Below, in pieces: positions 8,595 through 17,581 of a DNA stretch of 64,000 nucleotides (its first letter is position 1; each line of letters starts with the position of its first letter). Location: NCBI RefSeq assembly GCF_013401995.1, contig NZ_JACBJI010000004.1, positions 62,001 to 126,000 of the forward strand. The letters run 5' to 3'. The position numbers were made by a program, and so were the translations under genes. The notes beneath the pieces are model-generated. The model had not been told where the DNA came from and did no database searches. It saw only the letters and a program-made list of their open reading frames with translations. This stretch comes from Flavobacterium agri. GTDB taxonomy: Bacteria; Bacteroidota; Bacteroidia; Flavobacteriales; Flavobacteriaceae.

Positions 8595-10449
8595 ATGGAA
8601 GTGCGACCTTTATCGATTTGATGGCGTCGAGTGCGCGCTCTTTGTAATACGGTTCGGAAATGTAGCCGTTATCGATCAATGCCTGAAGGAATGCCGCGTC
8701 CTTTTGGTTCGGGATGGCTTTGGCGTATTCGATGAACAGATTTGCTGGATTGTTCGGTCTTTTCTCATCGAATCGGTCTTGGCTTTCGTTGTAATAGGCG
8801 CCCGAATCGAATCGGATGTACACATTTTTAGGTGCGATTTCCAAAAGTTTCGCGATGCGTTGCCGTGCCGATTTCGGTTCTTCTTCCGACGGGATCACCA
8901 CTTCAATCATATGATAGACGGCGACTTTTTTACCCGTACTCTCTTCGCTTTCGCGGATAAAAGCGATGTCATGCGACAACTTGTAGTTTTTGAAGTCGGG
9001 AAGGCTGTTGAATTTTTCGGACAACGCGCGCTCTTCGGACTTTTTGAGGTCGAACAACGCCGGATTTCGCACAAAATCCGGGCTGATACCCATCCAATCG
9101 TAAATCGAAGCATAAATATAAGGGCGCGCCTCTTTGGTTTTAAGACGTGTGAACGACTCGATGTAGGCAGCGTTCCATTTGAGTTGTTTCCGGCTTTCCA
9201 AAGTATCGGCATAGGTTTGGAAACGTTGGTAATCGAATAACAGGAAATTTTTTATGTCGGAGCTTTTGAGCGCTGACAGGTTCGTGATCATCCAACTTTG
9301 GTCGCGCCGGCTGTTGCGGTTGCAGTTCGAAATGAAATACTTGAGGCTTGGTAAGCATTCGTTGAGGCTGTCGGAGACGATGAAAGTCGCAATCGTCGAG
9401 GCGAGTTCCTCGTTCTTCTGTAATAGGTTCGAATTGAAATACGGGATGTATTCTTTGCTTCCGATGGCTTTTAATGATTCCACGACAAGCTTGAACTGAT
9501 CGGGGTCGTTCGTGTTGAGCAACGGCAAAAGTGCAGGCACGGCCGCTTTGTATCGCATTTCACCCAACGCACGTATAATTTCGTTTTTTCCGCCATCGCT
9601 GCGGTTCATGACGGGATCCATTAAATTTATCGGCCCATAATTGCGACTGCTCGCCGTTTTCAAATGTTCAACCAGCAATGGCCCGACAATCTCGATAGGT
9701 TCTTTTTTGAGTTGACGCACCGCTTCACCCTGGACCAAGCTACTGTCATCCTTGAGCAATTTGAAAAGGACTTCACGCGATTGGTCGTTCCGGACATTGC
9801 CCAAAAGTTGCGCAAGCGCGTATTTGGTGGTTACCGAACCGTAATCGGCGAACTCGTCGTACACTTCTTCAAATTCGTCGAACCCGAGAAAATAGAGTTT
9901 CATCAAGTGTTGGGCAACGACTTCAGGATCGGCATCCGACAACAATCTCGGGCGCAATTGCGAAATGAGTTTAGGGGCTTTTTTACGATCGTAATACGCC
10001 TCTAGGAATTCCTCGAATTGCTTGAGCGAATGAAAGTGCTGGTTTTGATGGAATGTGGTAGACGTCAAATCGTACTGCACGTTTTTTCCTTTGACTTTAA
10101 GGTCGCCCGAGGTTGGCGATTGCACGTAATACGAAAGGACTTGATCCGATTTGTCGCGTCGGTTCAAAAAGACCACGTATCGGTCGCCTTTCTCCATTTT
10201 GTCGATCGGGCCGTATCGGTTGCTGAATTCTGAGATTTCGATGACATCGCCCACTTTGAGTGCGCCTTTATACATCGACACGATTTTGGCTTTCGCATTG
10301 AAATCGCCCGACGAAACGTATTCGACCAAAGCCACGACATCGGAATTGTCGAGCATTTTTCGCCACGTGGGATCGATCCACGAGTCGGCCTTCGCATTCA
10401 TGGAAGCGATCAGGAAAAGACTAATGATAAGATGCTGGAAACGTTTCAT
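8593..10449 (-). CDS. Exported HEAT-repeat protein
   Basis: A 618-residue protein with a clear signal peptide (residues 1-21, ending NAKA). Residues 30-150 form a beta-rich N-terminal domain, and residues 165-340 contain repeated helix pairs of HEAT type, for example GSVTTKYALAQLLGNV, SSLVQGEAVRQLKKEP and NEIIRALGEMRYKAAVPALL. The C-terminal third is charged and not recognisable. HEAT solenoids usually mediate protein-protein contacts; no enzyme motif is seen. It is directly downstream of an exported esterase gene (stop and start adjacent), in a minus-strand group that also encodes a lipoprotein, all probably periplasmic or outer-membrane. Function unknown. Confidence 0.75.
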   Translation of the reverse strand: MKRFQHLIISLFLIASMNAKADSWIDPTWRKMLDNSDVVALVEYVSSGDFNAKAKIVSMYKGALKVGDVIEISEFSNRYGPIDKMEKGDRYVVFLNRRDKSDQVLSYYVQSPTSGDLKVKGKNVQYDLTSTTFHQNQHFHSLKQFEEFLEAYYDRKKAPKLISQLRPRLLSDADPEVVAQHLMKLYFLGFDEFEEVYDEFADYGSVTTKYALAQLLGNVRNDQSREVLFKLLKDDSSLVQGEAVRQLKKEPIEIVGPLLVEHLKTASSRNYGPINLMDPVMNRSDGGKNEIIRALGEMRYKAAVPALLPLLNTNDPDQFKLVVESLKAIGSKEYIPYFNSNLLQKNEELASTIATFIVSDSLNECLPSLKYFISNCNRNSRRDQSWMITNLSALKSSDIKNFLLFDYQRFQTYADTLESRKQLKWNAAYIESFTRLKTKEARPYIYASIYDWMGISPDFVRNPALFDLKKSEERALSEKFNSLPDFKNYKLSHDIAFIRESEESTGKKVAVYHMIEVVIPSEEEPKSARQRIAKLLEIAPKNVYIRFDSGAYYNESQDRFDEKRPNNPANLFIEYAKAIPNQKDAAFLQALIDNGYISEPYYKERALDAIKSIKVALP

Positions 10450-11358
10450 TTAGTCGCAAAATCCGTAAGCACACGAAAGTTCGTTCTTTTTGCCCGTCTT
10501 TACAATGGTATGCGACTGGATTTTTTCGCCCACCATGATTTTTTCGAGGAAATCGACAATTTTTTGCTGTTCTTTCTCGAACAGCCAACCGCTGTATTCG
10601 TGTCCACCGCCGCAATAGGTGTACAATTCTGCCGAAGCGTTTTTCGCCAAAGCATAATTGTAAATCGAATATGAACCGAAAAGCATCAGCCAACCCGAAG
10701 CGTCGGTCTTGCAGTAATGATGCGCCGCCGTGCCGTACGGAACCGTGCCGTCTCCGTTGCCGTGGAAGAAAAACATCGGGATGATGTTCTTATCGGTAAT
10801 CAGGTTCAGATCCATGATCGCGCCCGCTCCCGAAACCAGTCCGGCGTATTTGAAATCGGGCGGAAGGTTGTGTTCGTACATCTTCATTAGGTTGCGATCC
10901 CAATATGCGGCGTGCAAGACGGTTTCCGCACCCGCGCTCGATCCGGAAATAAAGATTTTCGAATCGTCAAGATTGAATTTTTCCTTGTTCTGCAAGAAAT
11001 ACGAAGTCGCGAGCCATAAATCGTTGACGCCGAATTTGAACGCTTTGACTTTTTCGGTCAAAATCCCGTCGCAACTGAACTTCTTGCCTTTCATGTACAA
11101 CGTATACGAAATCGTGGCCGCCGCGAATCCGTGTTGGGCGAGATATTGGCAAAAGGAAGCATTCTGTAGGCGTTGTCCGCCCGAAAATCCGCCACCGTGA
11201 ACGAAAATCATAAGCGGCAATTTGCCCGAAGGCTTCTTGTCGGGCATGTACAAATCGAGGTCGAGCTGAAGCGTATCGTTTTTGAAATACGTCAAGGTTT
11301 GCATTTTCTGCGCGCTCAGGACATTGGCGAACAACAGTAGGAAAAGGACTTTTTTCAT
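10450..11358 (-). CDS. Exported alpha/beta hydrolase, carboxylesterase-like
   Basis: A 302-residue protein with a signal peptide (residues 1-16, LLFANVLSAQ). The oxyanion motif MIFVHGGGFSGG, the nucleophile elbow SGSSAGAE (Ser in GSSAG) and a likely catalytic histidine in CGGGHEYSG place it in the esterase/lipase group with the HGGG motif. It probably hydrolyses an ester in the periplasm; the substrate cannot be inferred. Its stop codon directly abuts the start of the HEAT-repeat gene downstream, and its start is 1 nt from the lipoprotein gene upstream, so the three are one transcription unit. Confidence 0.85.
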   Translation of the reverse strand: MKKVLFLLLFANVLSAQKMQTLTYFKNDTLQLDLDLYMPDKKPSGKLPLMIFVHGGGFSGGQRLQNASFCQYLAQHGFAAATISYTLYMKGKKFSCDGILTEKVKAFKFGVNDLWLATSYFLQNKEKFNLDDSKIFISGSSAGAETVLHAAYWDRNLMKMYEHNLPPDFKYAGLVSGAGAIMDLNLITDKNIIPMFFFHGNGDGTVPYGTAAHHYCKTDASGWLMLFGSYSIYNYALAKNASAELYTYCGGGHEYSGWLFEKEQQKIVDFLEKIMVGEKIQSHTIVKTGKKNELSCAYGFCD

Positions 11359-11359
11359 T

Positions 11360-11821
11360 TTAATCGGCTAATTGTTCTACGACCAAACCAAGCGCGAATA
11401 TGTTCGGTACATATTCGTTGTTGAACGTGTTCATGAGGCGCACTTTGTATTTTCCGGGTGAAAGCGATCTGGGCAAGTTTATCTTTTGCGTGAGATCGCA
11501 ATAATCACCAGAGCAATCGCCGAGTTCCTGACCTGAATCGTCTTTCGTGACGAAATCGAACGCGACGCTCGACATTTGGCCGTCGGGATACGTGATTTCG
11601 GCAATCATTGGGATTTTGGCGAACTGGCCGCCGTATATATAACTCATGAAAACGTTGGCCTCGTAAGGTGTGGCGTCTTGCGTGATCTCGAATTCATACG
11701 TTTTGATGTCGGACTTTTGCCATCGGTTCTCTTCGAAACTCTTGTCGATTTCGGAATACAAGGTGTTGCCGTTGCAGGAAATCAACAAAAAAGCGGCAAA
11801 AAACAGTACAAGTCGTTTCAT
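11360..11821 (-). CDS. Lipoprotein with GldH-like features
   Basis: A 153-residue protein with a lipoprotein signal ending LLISC (Cys at residue 16). The mature part is predicted mostly beta. Its pattern (RWQKSD near the N-terminus of the mature part, PDGQMSSVAFDF in the middle, LSPGKYKVRLMNT near the end) resembles gliding lipoprotein GldH, which has W-K-D at the start, a PDG strand and a final GKY strand. The resemblance is by eye and partial, so a GldH paralogue or only a shared fold is possible. Four genes of mixed function surround it and none is a known gliding gene. Two cysteines (GDCSGDYCDL) may form a disulfide. Confidence 0.5.
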   Translation of the reverse strand: MKRLVLFFAAFLLISCNGNTLYSEIDKSFEENRWQKSDIKTYEFEITQDATPYEANVFMSYIYGGQFAKIPMIAEITYPDGQMSSVAFDFVTKDDSGQELGDCSGDYCDLTQKINLPRSLSPGKYKVRLMNTFNNEYVPNIFALGLVVEQLAD

Positions 11822-11822
11822 G

Positions 11823-12794
11823 TCAGGAGTTTTTTAAAATGTGGTCAATAATCATATCGGCATGGATGCGTGAGTTCTCAATAAACCATTTGTGGGTTTC
11901 CATTCCACCGCAAACCACACCCGCGAGATAGAGTCCGGGAATGTTGGTTTCCATGGTTTCGGGATCGTGTTTCGGGATCAGGAGTTCGTCTTTCGAAAGT
12001 TCGATGCCCGTCTTTTCAAGAAAATCGAAATCGGGACGATAACCCGTAAGTGCGAGCACAAAGTCATTTTCTACGGTAAATTTCCCGTCGGCGTTCTCGA
12101 TTTCGACCTCGCTTTCGCGGATTTCGGTCACGCACGAATTGAAATGCGCCTTGATGTTTCCTTCGGCAATACGGTTTTCCGCATCAGGCTTGACCCAATA
12201 TTTCACACGCGGACTGATTTCGCCTTTGCGGATGACCATCGTCACCTGAGCGCCTTTGCGCCAGCATTCGAGAGCGGCATCGACAGACGAATTGTTCGCA
12301 CCGACCACGAGCACTTTGCGGAATGCGAATTCATGCGCCTCCTTGAAATAGTGGCTGACTTTGGGTAATTGCTCGCCCGGAATCCCCATGTAAATTGGGA
12401 TGTCGTAAAATCCGGTGGCGATCACGACGTTCTTGGCCGTGTACTTTTCCTTTTCGGAAATCACATCGAAAAGATCATCGGTTTTGGCGATCGACTCAAC
12501 TTTCTCGAACAACCGGATATCGAGATCGAAATAGCGTTGGATGTTGCGGTAATATTCCAAAGCTTCCTGACGACCAGGTTTCGGCGCAAGGCAATTGAAC
12601 GGAATGCCGCCAATCTCGAGTCTTTCGGCCGTAGAGAAAAACGTCATGTACAACGGGTAGTTGAAAAGGCTGTTCACCAACGCGCCTTTTTCGAGAATCA
12701 GCGTTTTAAGGTTCGCCTTTTTAGCCGCGATCGCACACGCCATCCCGATCGGGCCGCCGCCTACGATGATGAGGTCGTATGTCACTTCGGCCAT
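11823..12794 (-). CDS. ypdA: YpdA-family bacillithiol disulfide reductase-like flavoprotein
   Basis: A 323-residue FAD/NADPH oxidoreductase. The FAD-binding GGGPIGMACAIAAKK is near the N-terminus, the NADPH-binding motif appears as VVGANNSSVDAALEC, and GLYLAGVVCGGMETHKW lies near the C-terminus. It lacks the CxxC pair of thioredoxin reductase, as expected for YpdA, which reduces bacillithiol disulfide in organisms making bacillithiol; Flavobacteriia generally carry the bsh genes. The start overlaps the CYTH gene by 13 nt, implying translational coupling. Location is cytoplasmic. Assignment is by family features; the bacillithiol role is established for Firmicutes homologues only. Confidence 0.85.
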   Translation of the reverse strand: MAEVTYDLIIVGGGPIGMACAIAAKKANLKTLILEKGALVNSLFNYPLYMTFFSTAERLEIGGIPFNCLAPKPGRQEALEYYRNIQRYFDLDIRLFEKVESIAKTDDLFDVISEKEKYTAKNVVIATGFYDIPIYMGIPGEQLPKVSHYFKEAHEFAFRKVLVVGANNSSVDAALECWRKGAQVTMVIRKGEISPRVKYWVKPDAENRIAEGNIKAHFNSCVTEIRESEVEIENADGKFTVENDFVLALTGYRPDFDFLEKTGIELSKDELLIPKHDPETMETNIPGLYLAGVVCGGMETHKWFIENSRIHADMIIDHILKNS

Positions 12795-13255
12795 TGGGAA
12801 AACGGATTTTTACTCAGGTAGGCGTTGTAGTAGCGTTCGTCGTTGGTGATTTCCTCGCCGAGCCAATCTGGTTTTTCGTAGGGTTCGTTCTCCTCGGACA
12901 ATTCGAGTTCGGCCATGACCAAACCTTGGTTGTCGCCAAAAAACTCGTCTACTTCGAAAGTGTGCTTGCCGATTTGGACTTCGTACCGCATTTTGTCGAT
13001 CGTGCCTTTTTCACACAAGGCAAGCAACGGTTTGGCTTCGAGCAGCGGGATTTCGGTTTCCCATTCAAAGCGCGTGGTTCCCGTTTCGTTTCCTTTGCCT
13101 TTTATGGTGATGAAACCGCTTTCGCCTTTGATGCGAACCCTCACGGTCCTTTCGGGATGCGAACTCAAATAGCCTTGGGCAATGTGGAATTTGTGTTGCG
13201 CCTGTGTTTTGAAAGCGTCTGAAAGTACAAGGAATTTTCTTTCGATTTCGACCAT
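12782..13255 (-). CDS. CYTH-domain (triphosphate tunnel) protein
   Basis: A 157-residue protein. The N-terminal EIERKFLV has the ExExK signature of CYTH/triphosphate-tunnel enzymes, and further charged strands (RTVRVRIKGESGFITIKGKG, FEWETEIPLLEAKPLL, YEVQIGKHTFEVDEF) line the expected tunnel. Members hydrolyse inorganic triphosphate or thiamine triphosphate, or act as class IV adenylate cyclases; bacterial single-domain proteins of this size are most often tripolyphosphatases. It is first in the minus-strand group ending at 8593 and overlaps ypdA by 13 nt. Substrate unknown. Confidence 0.85.
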   Translation of the reverse strand: MVEIERKFLVLSDAFKTQAQHKFHIAQGYLSSHPERTVRVRIKGESGFITIKGKGNETGTTRFEWETEIPLLEAKPLLALCEKGTIDKMRYEVQIGKHTFEVDEFFGDNQGLVMAELELSEENEPYEKPDWLGEEITNDERYYNAYLSKNPFSQWPK

Positions 13256-13393
13256 TTGTCTGAGGTTGATTTTAGTAGCAAGTTACGAAAATCGTTGCGC
13301 TTGGCTGTGATTTTATAGGTTAATTGGATTGTAAATAACAAGTGAGGTAAGTCAATCGGATTGGATTTCGATGGATGATGATTTAACAAAAAA

Positions 13394-13472
13394 GGCAGAA
13401 AATCTGTAATTGACAAGAGTGGGATTTCGTGAACTTTGTAGACCTAACAGATTTTCAAAATCTGTTAGGTCT
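13394..13472 (+). repeat. Composite palindromic repeat, copy A
   Basis: Box GGCAGAAAATCTGTAAT (13394-13410), a 29-nt spacer, then a 33-nt perfect palindrome centred on C13456 with arms AGACCTAACAGATTTT and its complement (13440-13472). The same box and palindrome recur at 21216-21297 and 37458-37535. It fills the gap between the CYTH gene and dinB (about 315 nt); nothing else is seen there apart from AT-rich sequence. Confidence 0.85.
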
Positions 13473-13570
13473 TACAAACCCTCAAAACTGATGTGTTTTT
13501 GATGGGTCGCGAAAGTTCTCTTCGTATTTTTACTTCTGGAACCCGAGACGTTTTATTGGTTCCGATACCA

Positions 13571-14662
13571 ATGAAGCCCAGCGAATTTCCGATTGCGAAC
13601 CGAAAGATAATCCATGTCGACATGGACGCTTTCTACGCATCCGTAGAGCAGCTCGACAATCCCGAACTTCGGGGAAAACCGATAGCCGTCGGTGGAAGCG
13701 AAAGACGTGGAGTGGTCTCGGCGGCGAGTTACGAAGCGAGGAAATTTGGCGTAAGGAGTGCCTTGAGCGGGGTTTTGGCCAAACGCTATTGTCCCGAACT
13801 CATTTTCGTGCGTCCGAGGTTTGATCGCTACAAGGAAATTTCCCAACGCATCCGCAAGATTTTTCACGAATATACAGACTTGGTCGAACCGCTTTCGTTA
13901 GATGAGGCGTATCTCGACGTCACCCAAAACAAAAAAGGCAATCCGAGTGCGACATTGCTTGCCCAAGAAATCCGACGCAGGATTTTCGAAGAGACGGGAC
14001 TGACCGCTTCGGCAGGCATTTCAATCAACAAATTCGTTGCAAAGGTCGCTTCAGATTACAACAAACCCAACGGACAGAAAACCGTGAATCCGGACGAAGT
14101 TCTGGACTTCCTCGAAAACCTTCCGATAAAGAAATTCCACGGCATCGGAAAAGTGACGGCCGAAAAAATGTACCAGCTTGGGATTTTTACGGGAAAAGAA
14201 CTGCGGGAAAAAAGCCTCGAATTTTTGGCGGGTAACTTTGGGAAATCGGGCAGTTATTATTACTACATCGTGCGCGGCATCCACAATAGTGAAGTCAAAA
14301 GTGAGCGTGTCGCTAAATCTGTCGCCACCGAACATACGTTCAGCGAGAACCTTACGAGTGAGATTTTTATGGCGGAAAAGCTCGAAATGATCGCTGGCGA
14401 ACTCGAACGTCGCTTGAAGCGATACGAAATCGCAGGGAAAACCGTCACGCTCAAAATCAAATACAGCGATTTTACGCTCCAGACGAGAAGCAAGACGCTA
14501 CACTATTTCATTTCGGACAAGTCGTTGCTTTACGACACGGCAAAAGAGCTTTTATATCAGGAAAAGCCTAAAGATTCGGTGCGCTTGCTTGGGATTTCCC
14601 TGAGCAATTTGAATACCGAGGAGAAGAAAACGGTGGCGGTTCAGTTGAAGTTTGAGTTTTGA
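13571..14662 (+). CDS. dinB: DNA polymerase IV (Y-family, translesion)
   Basis: A 363-residue Y-family polymerase. The catalytic motifs are HVDMDAFYASVEQ (first Asp) and SLDEAYLDVT (Asp-Glu pair), with the steric-gate region, the GVVSAASYEARKFGVRSA signature, helix-hairpin-helix (GIGKVTAEKMYQLGI) and a C-terminal little-finger domain (about 235-350). It copies past damaged bases and is usually damage-induced. The frame continues upstream to 13493, but the ATG at 13571 gives the usual length and an N-terminus just before NRKIIHVDMDAF. An upstream start at 13493 would add 26 residues without similarity to the family. It is monocistronic and followed by two inverted repeats. Confidence 0.92.
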   Translation: MKPSEFPIANRKIIHVDMDAFYASVEQLDNPELRGKPIAVGGSERRGVVSAASYEARKFGVRSALSGVLAKRYCPELIFVRPRFDRYKEISQRIRKIFHEYTDLVEPLSLDEAYLDVTQNKKGNPSATLLAQEIRRRIFEETGLTASAGISINKFVAKVASDYNKPNGQKTVNPDEVLDFLENLPIKKFHGIGKVTAEKMYQLGIFTGKELREKSLEFLAGNFGKSGSYYYYIVRGIHNSEVKSERVAKSVATEHTFSENLTSEIFMAEKLEMIAGELERRLKRYEIAGKTVTLKIKYSDFTLQTRSKTLHYFISDKSLLYDTAKELLYQEKPKDSVRLLGISLSNLNTEEKKTVAVQLKFEF

Positions 14663-14664
14663 GG

Positions 14665-14724
14665 TTTGTTCCGAGCGCAGTCGAGGAACATCTTGGAAGG
14701 TTCCTCGACTGCGCTCGGAACAAA
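14665..14724. repeat. Long perfect inverted repeat after dinB
   Basis: Arms of 25 nt (14665-14689 and 14700-14724), perfectly complementary, loop of 10 nt; the core arm is GTTCCGAGCGCAGTCGAGG. It begins 2 nt after the dinB stop. Inverted repeats of this core are familiar as dispersed elements in Flavobacteriia; here it could also end transcription because the right arm runs into A/T sequence. Confidence 0.8.
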
Positions 14725-14725
14725 A

Positions 14726-14750
14726 AAGCCGTCCAAAACGAACGGCTTCT
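14726..14750 (-). terminator. Terminator of the Bax inhibitor-1 gene
   Basis: Short stem AAGCCGT / ACGGCTT around CCAAAACGA. Read on the minus strand it is followed by T residues, so it fits the end of the minus-strand gene at 14770; it may also work for dinB. Confidence 0.6.
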
Positions 14751-14769
14751 ATATTTTCACAAAAATTGA

Positions 14770-15459
14770 TCAGCTCTTTCTGCTCATCAGAATTCTAAGG
14801 ATATACCAGAACAAAAGCATCACAGACGCAAAAATCTGCAAAGCCGCGCCAACGTATTGTTGTGTTCCGTAATCGTGACGGATTTTATCGGTTTGATACA
14901 AGATACTTGCGCAAGCCAAGACTACCATTCCAACGGAAAACCACAATCCTAGATTGAGTCCGAAAAGTACACCGGCTACGATTGCGCCAAGTGCGACGAA
15001 TCCTCCGATTATCAAAACGCTTCTCAAAAACGAAAAGTCGGCTTTTGTAAAGAAAACGACTGCGGTCAAACCAGAGAACATAAAGAGTGTGATGACGGCC
15101 GCTTGCATGATGATTTCTCCACCGCCTGCCATCATCGAAGCGATTGCGATCATCGGTAAGAAGATAATAGCTTCGAGAAGAACATAGAAAGCGAGACCCA
15201 AATATTGTTTCTCTCTTGATTGATCCATCGAAAGTTTTTCGGAAATCGTCGAGCCAAGCCAAAATGCGCCAATCAGGAATAACCAGATAAATTTGCCGCT
15301 TATCATCCAAGCGATGACATCAATCGGCACAACTGCGAGCAGGACGCTTTCTACGGCCATAAAAGCCAAAATTGCCAAGGCTACGTGTGTATAGGTTTTT
15401 TTGTAGAACGTTGCCCTTTCAAGTTCCGACGCTTGGGAAACCAAAATATTTTCTTCCAT
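14770..15459 (-). CDS. Bax inhibitor-1/YccA-family membrane protein
   Basis: A 229-residue protein with seven hydrophobic segments. After a short cytoplasmic N-terminus (SELERATFYKKTYTHVALAILAF), helices run to the C-terminus, and the last part has the conserved Asp-containing DKIRHDYGTQQYVGAALQIFASVMLLFWYILRIL. The TMBIM/BI-1 family includes bacterial YccA/YbhL proteins and the calcium-leak protein BsYetJ. It sits in the inner membrane; a role in membrane or calcium homeostasis is a family-level inference. It is monocistronic between two terminators. Confidence 0.9.
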   Translation of the reverse strand: MEENILVSQASELERATFYKKTYTHVALAILAFMAVESVLLAVVPIDVIAWMISGKFIWLFLIGAFWLGSTISEKLSMDQSREKQYLGLAFYVLLEAIIFLPMIAIASMMAGGGEIIMQAAVITLFMFSGLTAVVFFTKADFSFLRSVLIIGGFVALGAIVAGVLFGLNLGLWFSVGMVVLACASILYQTDKIRHDYGTQQYVGAALQIFASVMLLFWYILRILMSRKS

Positions 15460-15503
15460 AATGCTTATTTATTTGAGGCTAAAATAAAGATTTTCCTGAA
15501 ATG

Positions 15504-15531
15504 AAAAAACCCACCGTGATGGCGGGTTTTT
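15504..15531 (-). terminator. Terminator after pyk
   Basis: Stem AAACCCGCC / GGTGGGTTT on the minus strand with one G-T pair and a short loop, followed by six T. It is 20 nt after the pyk stop and ends the acpP-to-pyk run of minus-strand genes. Confidence 0.8.
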
Positions 15532-15550
15532 CTATATGGATGTTTTGATA

Positions 15551-16981
15551 TTACTCGATTTCCGAAACACGCAACGTATTCACCATTCCCTTATCGGCCA
15601 CAGGCATCGCGGCAAGGTTGATCAAAAAGTCGCCTTTTTCGACATAGCCTTTGTCTTTGGCCATTTGGTTGATGTCGGTTACGGTCTCGTCGGTACTTAC
15701 CGATTTGTCGTAAAAATATGATTTCACGCCCCAAAGCAGGTTCAATTGCGTGAGGATGCGTTTGTTCGACGTAAATACCAAAATGTGCGAAGACGGACGC
15801 CAGGCCGAAATCTGGAAAGCCGTATAACCGCTGTTCGTAAGCGTACAAATCGCTTTTGCGCGGATTACGTTCGCCATAGAAGCGGCGTGGTAACAAATCG
15901 TTTTGGTGATGAAACGCTTCGTGCGCACTTGCGGCGTATTCTGCGGAACTTGAATCAGTGGAGAATCTTCTACCGCTTCAATGATTTGCGTCATTTTCTC
16001 GATAACCTGTACCGGATAGTTTCCTACCGATGTCTCGCCCGAAAGCATTACCGCATCGGCGCCGTCCATTACAGAGTTCGCGACGTCGTTCACTTCGGCA
16101 CGCGTCGGGGTCAAACTTGTAATCATCGTTTCCATCATCTGTGTAGCGATGATAACCGGAATACGAGCGGTTTTGGCGCGGTTTACGAGTTTCTTTTGGA
16201 TAAGCGGAACTTCATGAGCCGGAACTTCAACACCCAAATCGCCACGCGCTACCATCAAACCGTCGCAGAAAGCCACGATCTTGTCGATATTTTCCACAGC
16301 TTCGGGTTTCTCGATTTTAGCCACGATCGGAATTTTATGGTCGGAATGTTCGGCGATAAGATCCTGTAATTCCTCCAGATCTTTTGGCGTACGAACGAAA
16401 GACAACGCGATCCAGTCGACATCGCATTCAATGGCGAAAATCGCGTCTTTGATATCTTTTTTGGTCAATGCCGGAAGCGAAACCTTGGTATTCGGAAGGT
16501 TCACGCCTTTTTTCGATTTCAAAGGTCCGCCTTGGATCACGCGACACAAAACTTCGGTAGAACCGTTGGTAGAAACAGCCTCGAAAATGAGTTTTCCGTC
16601 GTCGAGCAAGATTCTTTCGCCCGGATTTACATCGGCAGGGAACGCTTTGTAGTTCATATAGACGCGATCGGCTGTTCCGGGAACATCTTCTGCAGTCTGG
16701 AACGTGATCGTATCGCCCGGGTTTACCACAACGTCGTCTTTCATTACGCCAACGCGCAACTTCGGACCCTGAAGGTCGGCAAGGATTGCGGTCGTGTATC
16801 CGAATTCGTCGTTTAGGGAACGGATGGTATCTATCTTAAACTTTACATCATCGTAATCGGCATGCGAAAAATTGACGCGAAATACGTTCACTCCTGCATC
16901 GATCATGTCCTTGAGGACTTCACGCGTACTACACGCCGGCCCAAGAGTGGCAACAATTTTCGTTTTCTTGTTCGTTGGCAT
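15551..16981 (-). CDS. pyk: Pyruvate kinase
   Basis: A 476-residue enzyme, full family length. Diagnostic segments: ATLGPACSTREVLKDMIDAGV at the N-terminus, KKGVNLPNTKVSLPALT, IVAKIEKPEAVENID (the catalytic lysine in KIEKPE), MVARGDLGVEVP and VMLSGETSVGNYPVQ. It converts phosphoenolpyruvate and ADP to pyruvate and ATP in the last step of glycolysis. Its gene follows the IPExxxVDY protein by 5 nt in a run acpP-fabF-rnc-IPExxxVDY-pyk, an order seen in Flavobacteriia. The C-terminal allosteric domain looks complete. Confidence 0.97.
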   Translation of the reverse strand: MPTNKKTKIVATLGPACSTREVLKDMIDAGVNVFRVNFSHADYDDVKFKIDTIRSLNDEFGYTTAILADLQGPKLRVGVMKDDVVVNPGDTITFQTAEDVPGTADRVYMNYKAFPADVNPGERILLDDGKLIFEAVSTNGSTEVLCRVIQGGPLKSKKGVNLPNTKVSLPALTKKDIKDAIFAIECDVDWIALSFVRTPKDLEELQDLIAEHSDHKIPIVAKIEKPEAVENIDKIVAFCDGLMVARGDLGVEVPAHEVPLIQKKLVNRAKTARIPVIIATQMMETMITSLTPTRAEVNDVANSVMDGADAVMLSGETSVGNYPVQVIEKMTQIIEAVEDSPLIQVPQNTPQVRTKRFITKTICYHAASMANVIRAKAICTLTNSGYTAFQISAWRPSSHILVFTSNKRILTQLNLLWGVKSYFYDKSVSTDETVTDINQMAKDKGYVEKGDFLINLAAMPVADKGMVNTLRVSEIE

Positions 16982-16986
16982 TGGTA

Positions 16987-17469
16987 TTAAAAGATTAAAT
17001 TGTTTATCGATTTTATGCGGTTCGTATCCAAAGTATACGACATCGTTATTTGGTCAATCTGTTGCAGTTTGTCGCAGATGTCTTCGGCCGAATCGTCCAT
17101 GTTCTGCAATTTGAGCAGATAATCCACTTTTTTGAATTCGGGCAAAAGAAACGCTTTGGATGCGACTTTCACGTTCGCGCGTCCGAAAAGGTCGCTGTCG
17201 TTCGTGCTGGTCTGGGAAACGATCTCGCTTTGGTTCTGGATCAGATCCCAGGTCGAACATGTGTATTCGTCCTCGAACGAAAAGCGTGAAAGCGTCGTGC
17301 TTCCGGATTTTGCGGTAATTGGAATGTCCTTCTCGTTCTTGGCGAGCAATACGGGAAAATGCTGATTGATAAAAAAGGCCAGTCGGTAATCCTCTAAAGA
17401 AGTGTGGATCGCGATCAGTTGATAATCGATTTCGTCAAACTCATCGATATTCAGTTTATAAACGGCCAT
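16987..17469 (-). CDS. IPExxxVDY-family protein
   Basis: A 160-residue cytoplasmic protein of unknown function. The motif that names the family is present here as LPEFKKVDYLLKL near the C-terminus. The N-terminal part (FDEIDYQLIAIHTSLEDYRLAFFINQH) is also typical. In Flavobacteriia it is regularly found between rnc and pyk, as here. The start at 17469 is chosen because it gives the typical N-terminus MAVYKLNIDEF; 10 more codons upstream are open. No catalytic motif is recognisable. Confidence 0.85.
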   Translation of the reverse strand: MAVYKLNIDEFDEIDYQLIAIHTSLEDYRLAFFINQHFPVLLAKNEKDIPITAKSGSTTLSRFSFEDEYTCSTWDLIQNQSEIVSQTSTNDSDLFGRANVKVASKAFLLPEFKKVDYLLKLQNMDDSAEDICDKLQQIDQITMSYTLDTNRIKSINNLIF

Positions 17470-17581
17470 TGTGCTCCAAATAAGCCGTAAAGATAACATT
17501 TATAAAGCACGAATGAAAACGAAGGAATTCAACTTAACGTTAAATTGTCAACGAAATCGATGTAGTTTTAGAGAATGTGAT

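Noticed and set aside
13440..13472. Palindromes of the composite repeat as terminators
   Set aside because: They have a one-base loop and no consistent T run, occur away from stop codons, and share a box with the same spacing, so termination does not explain them.
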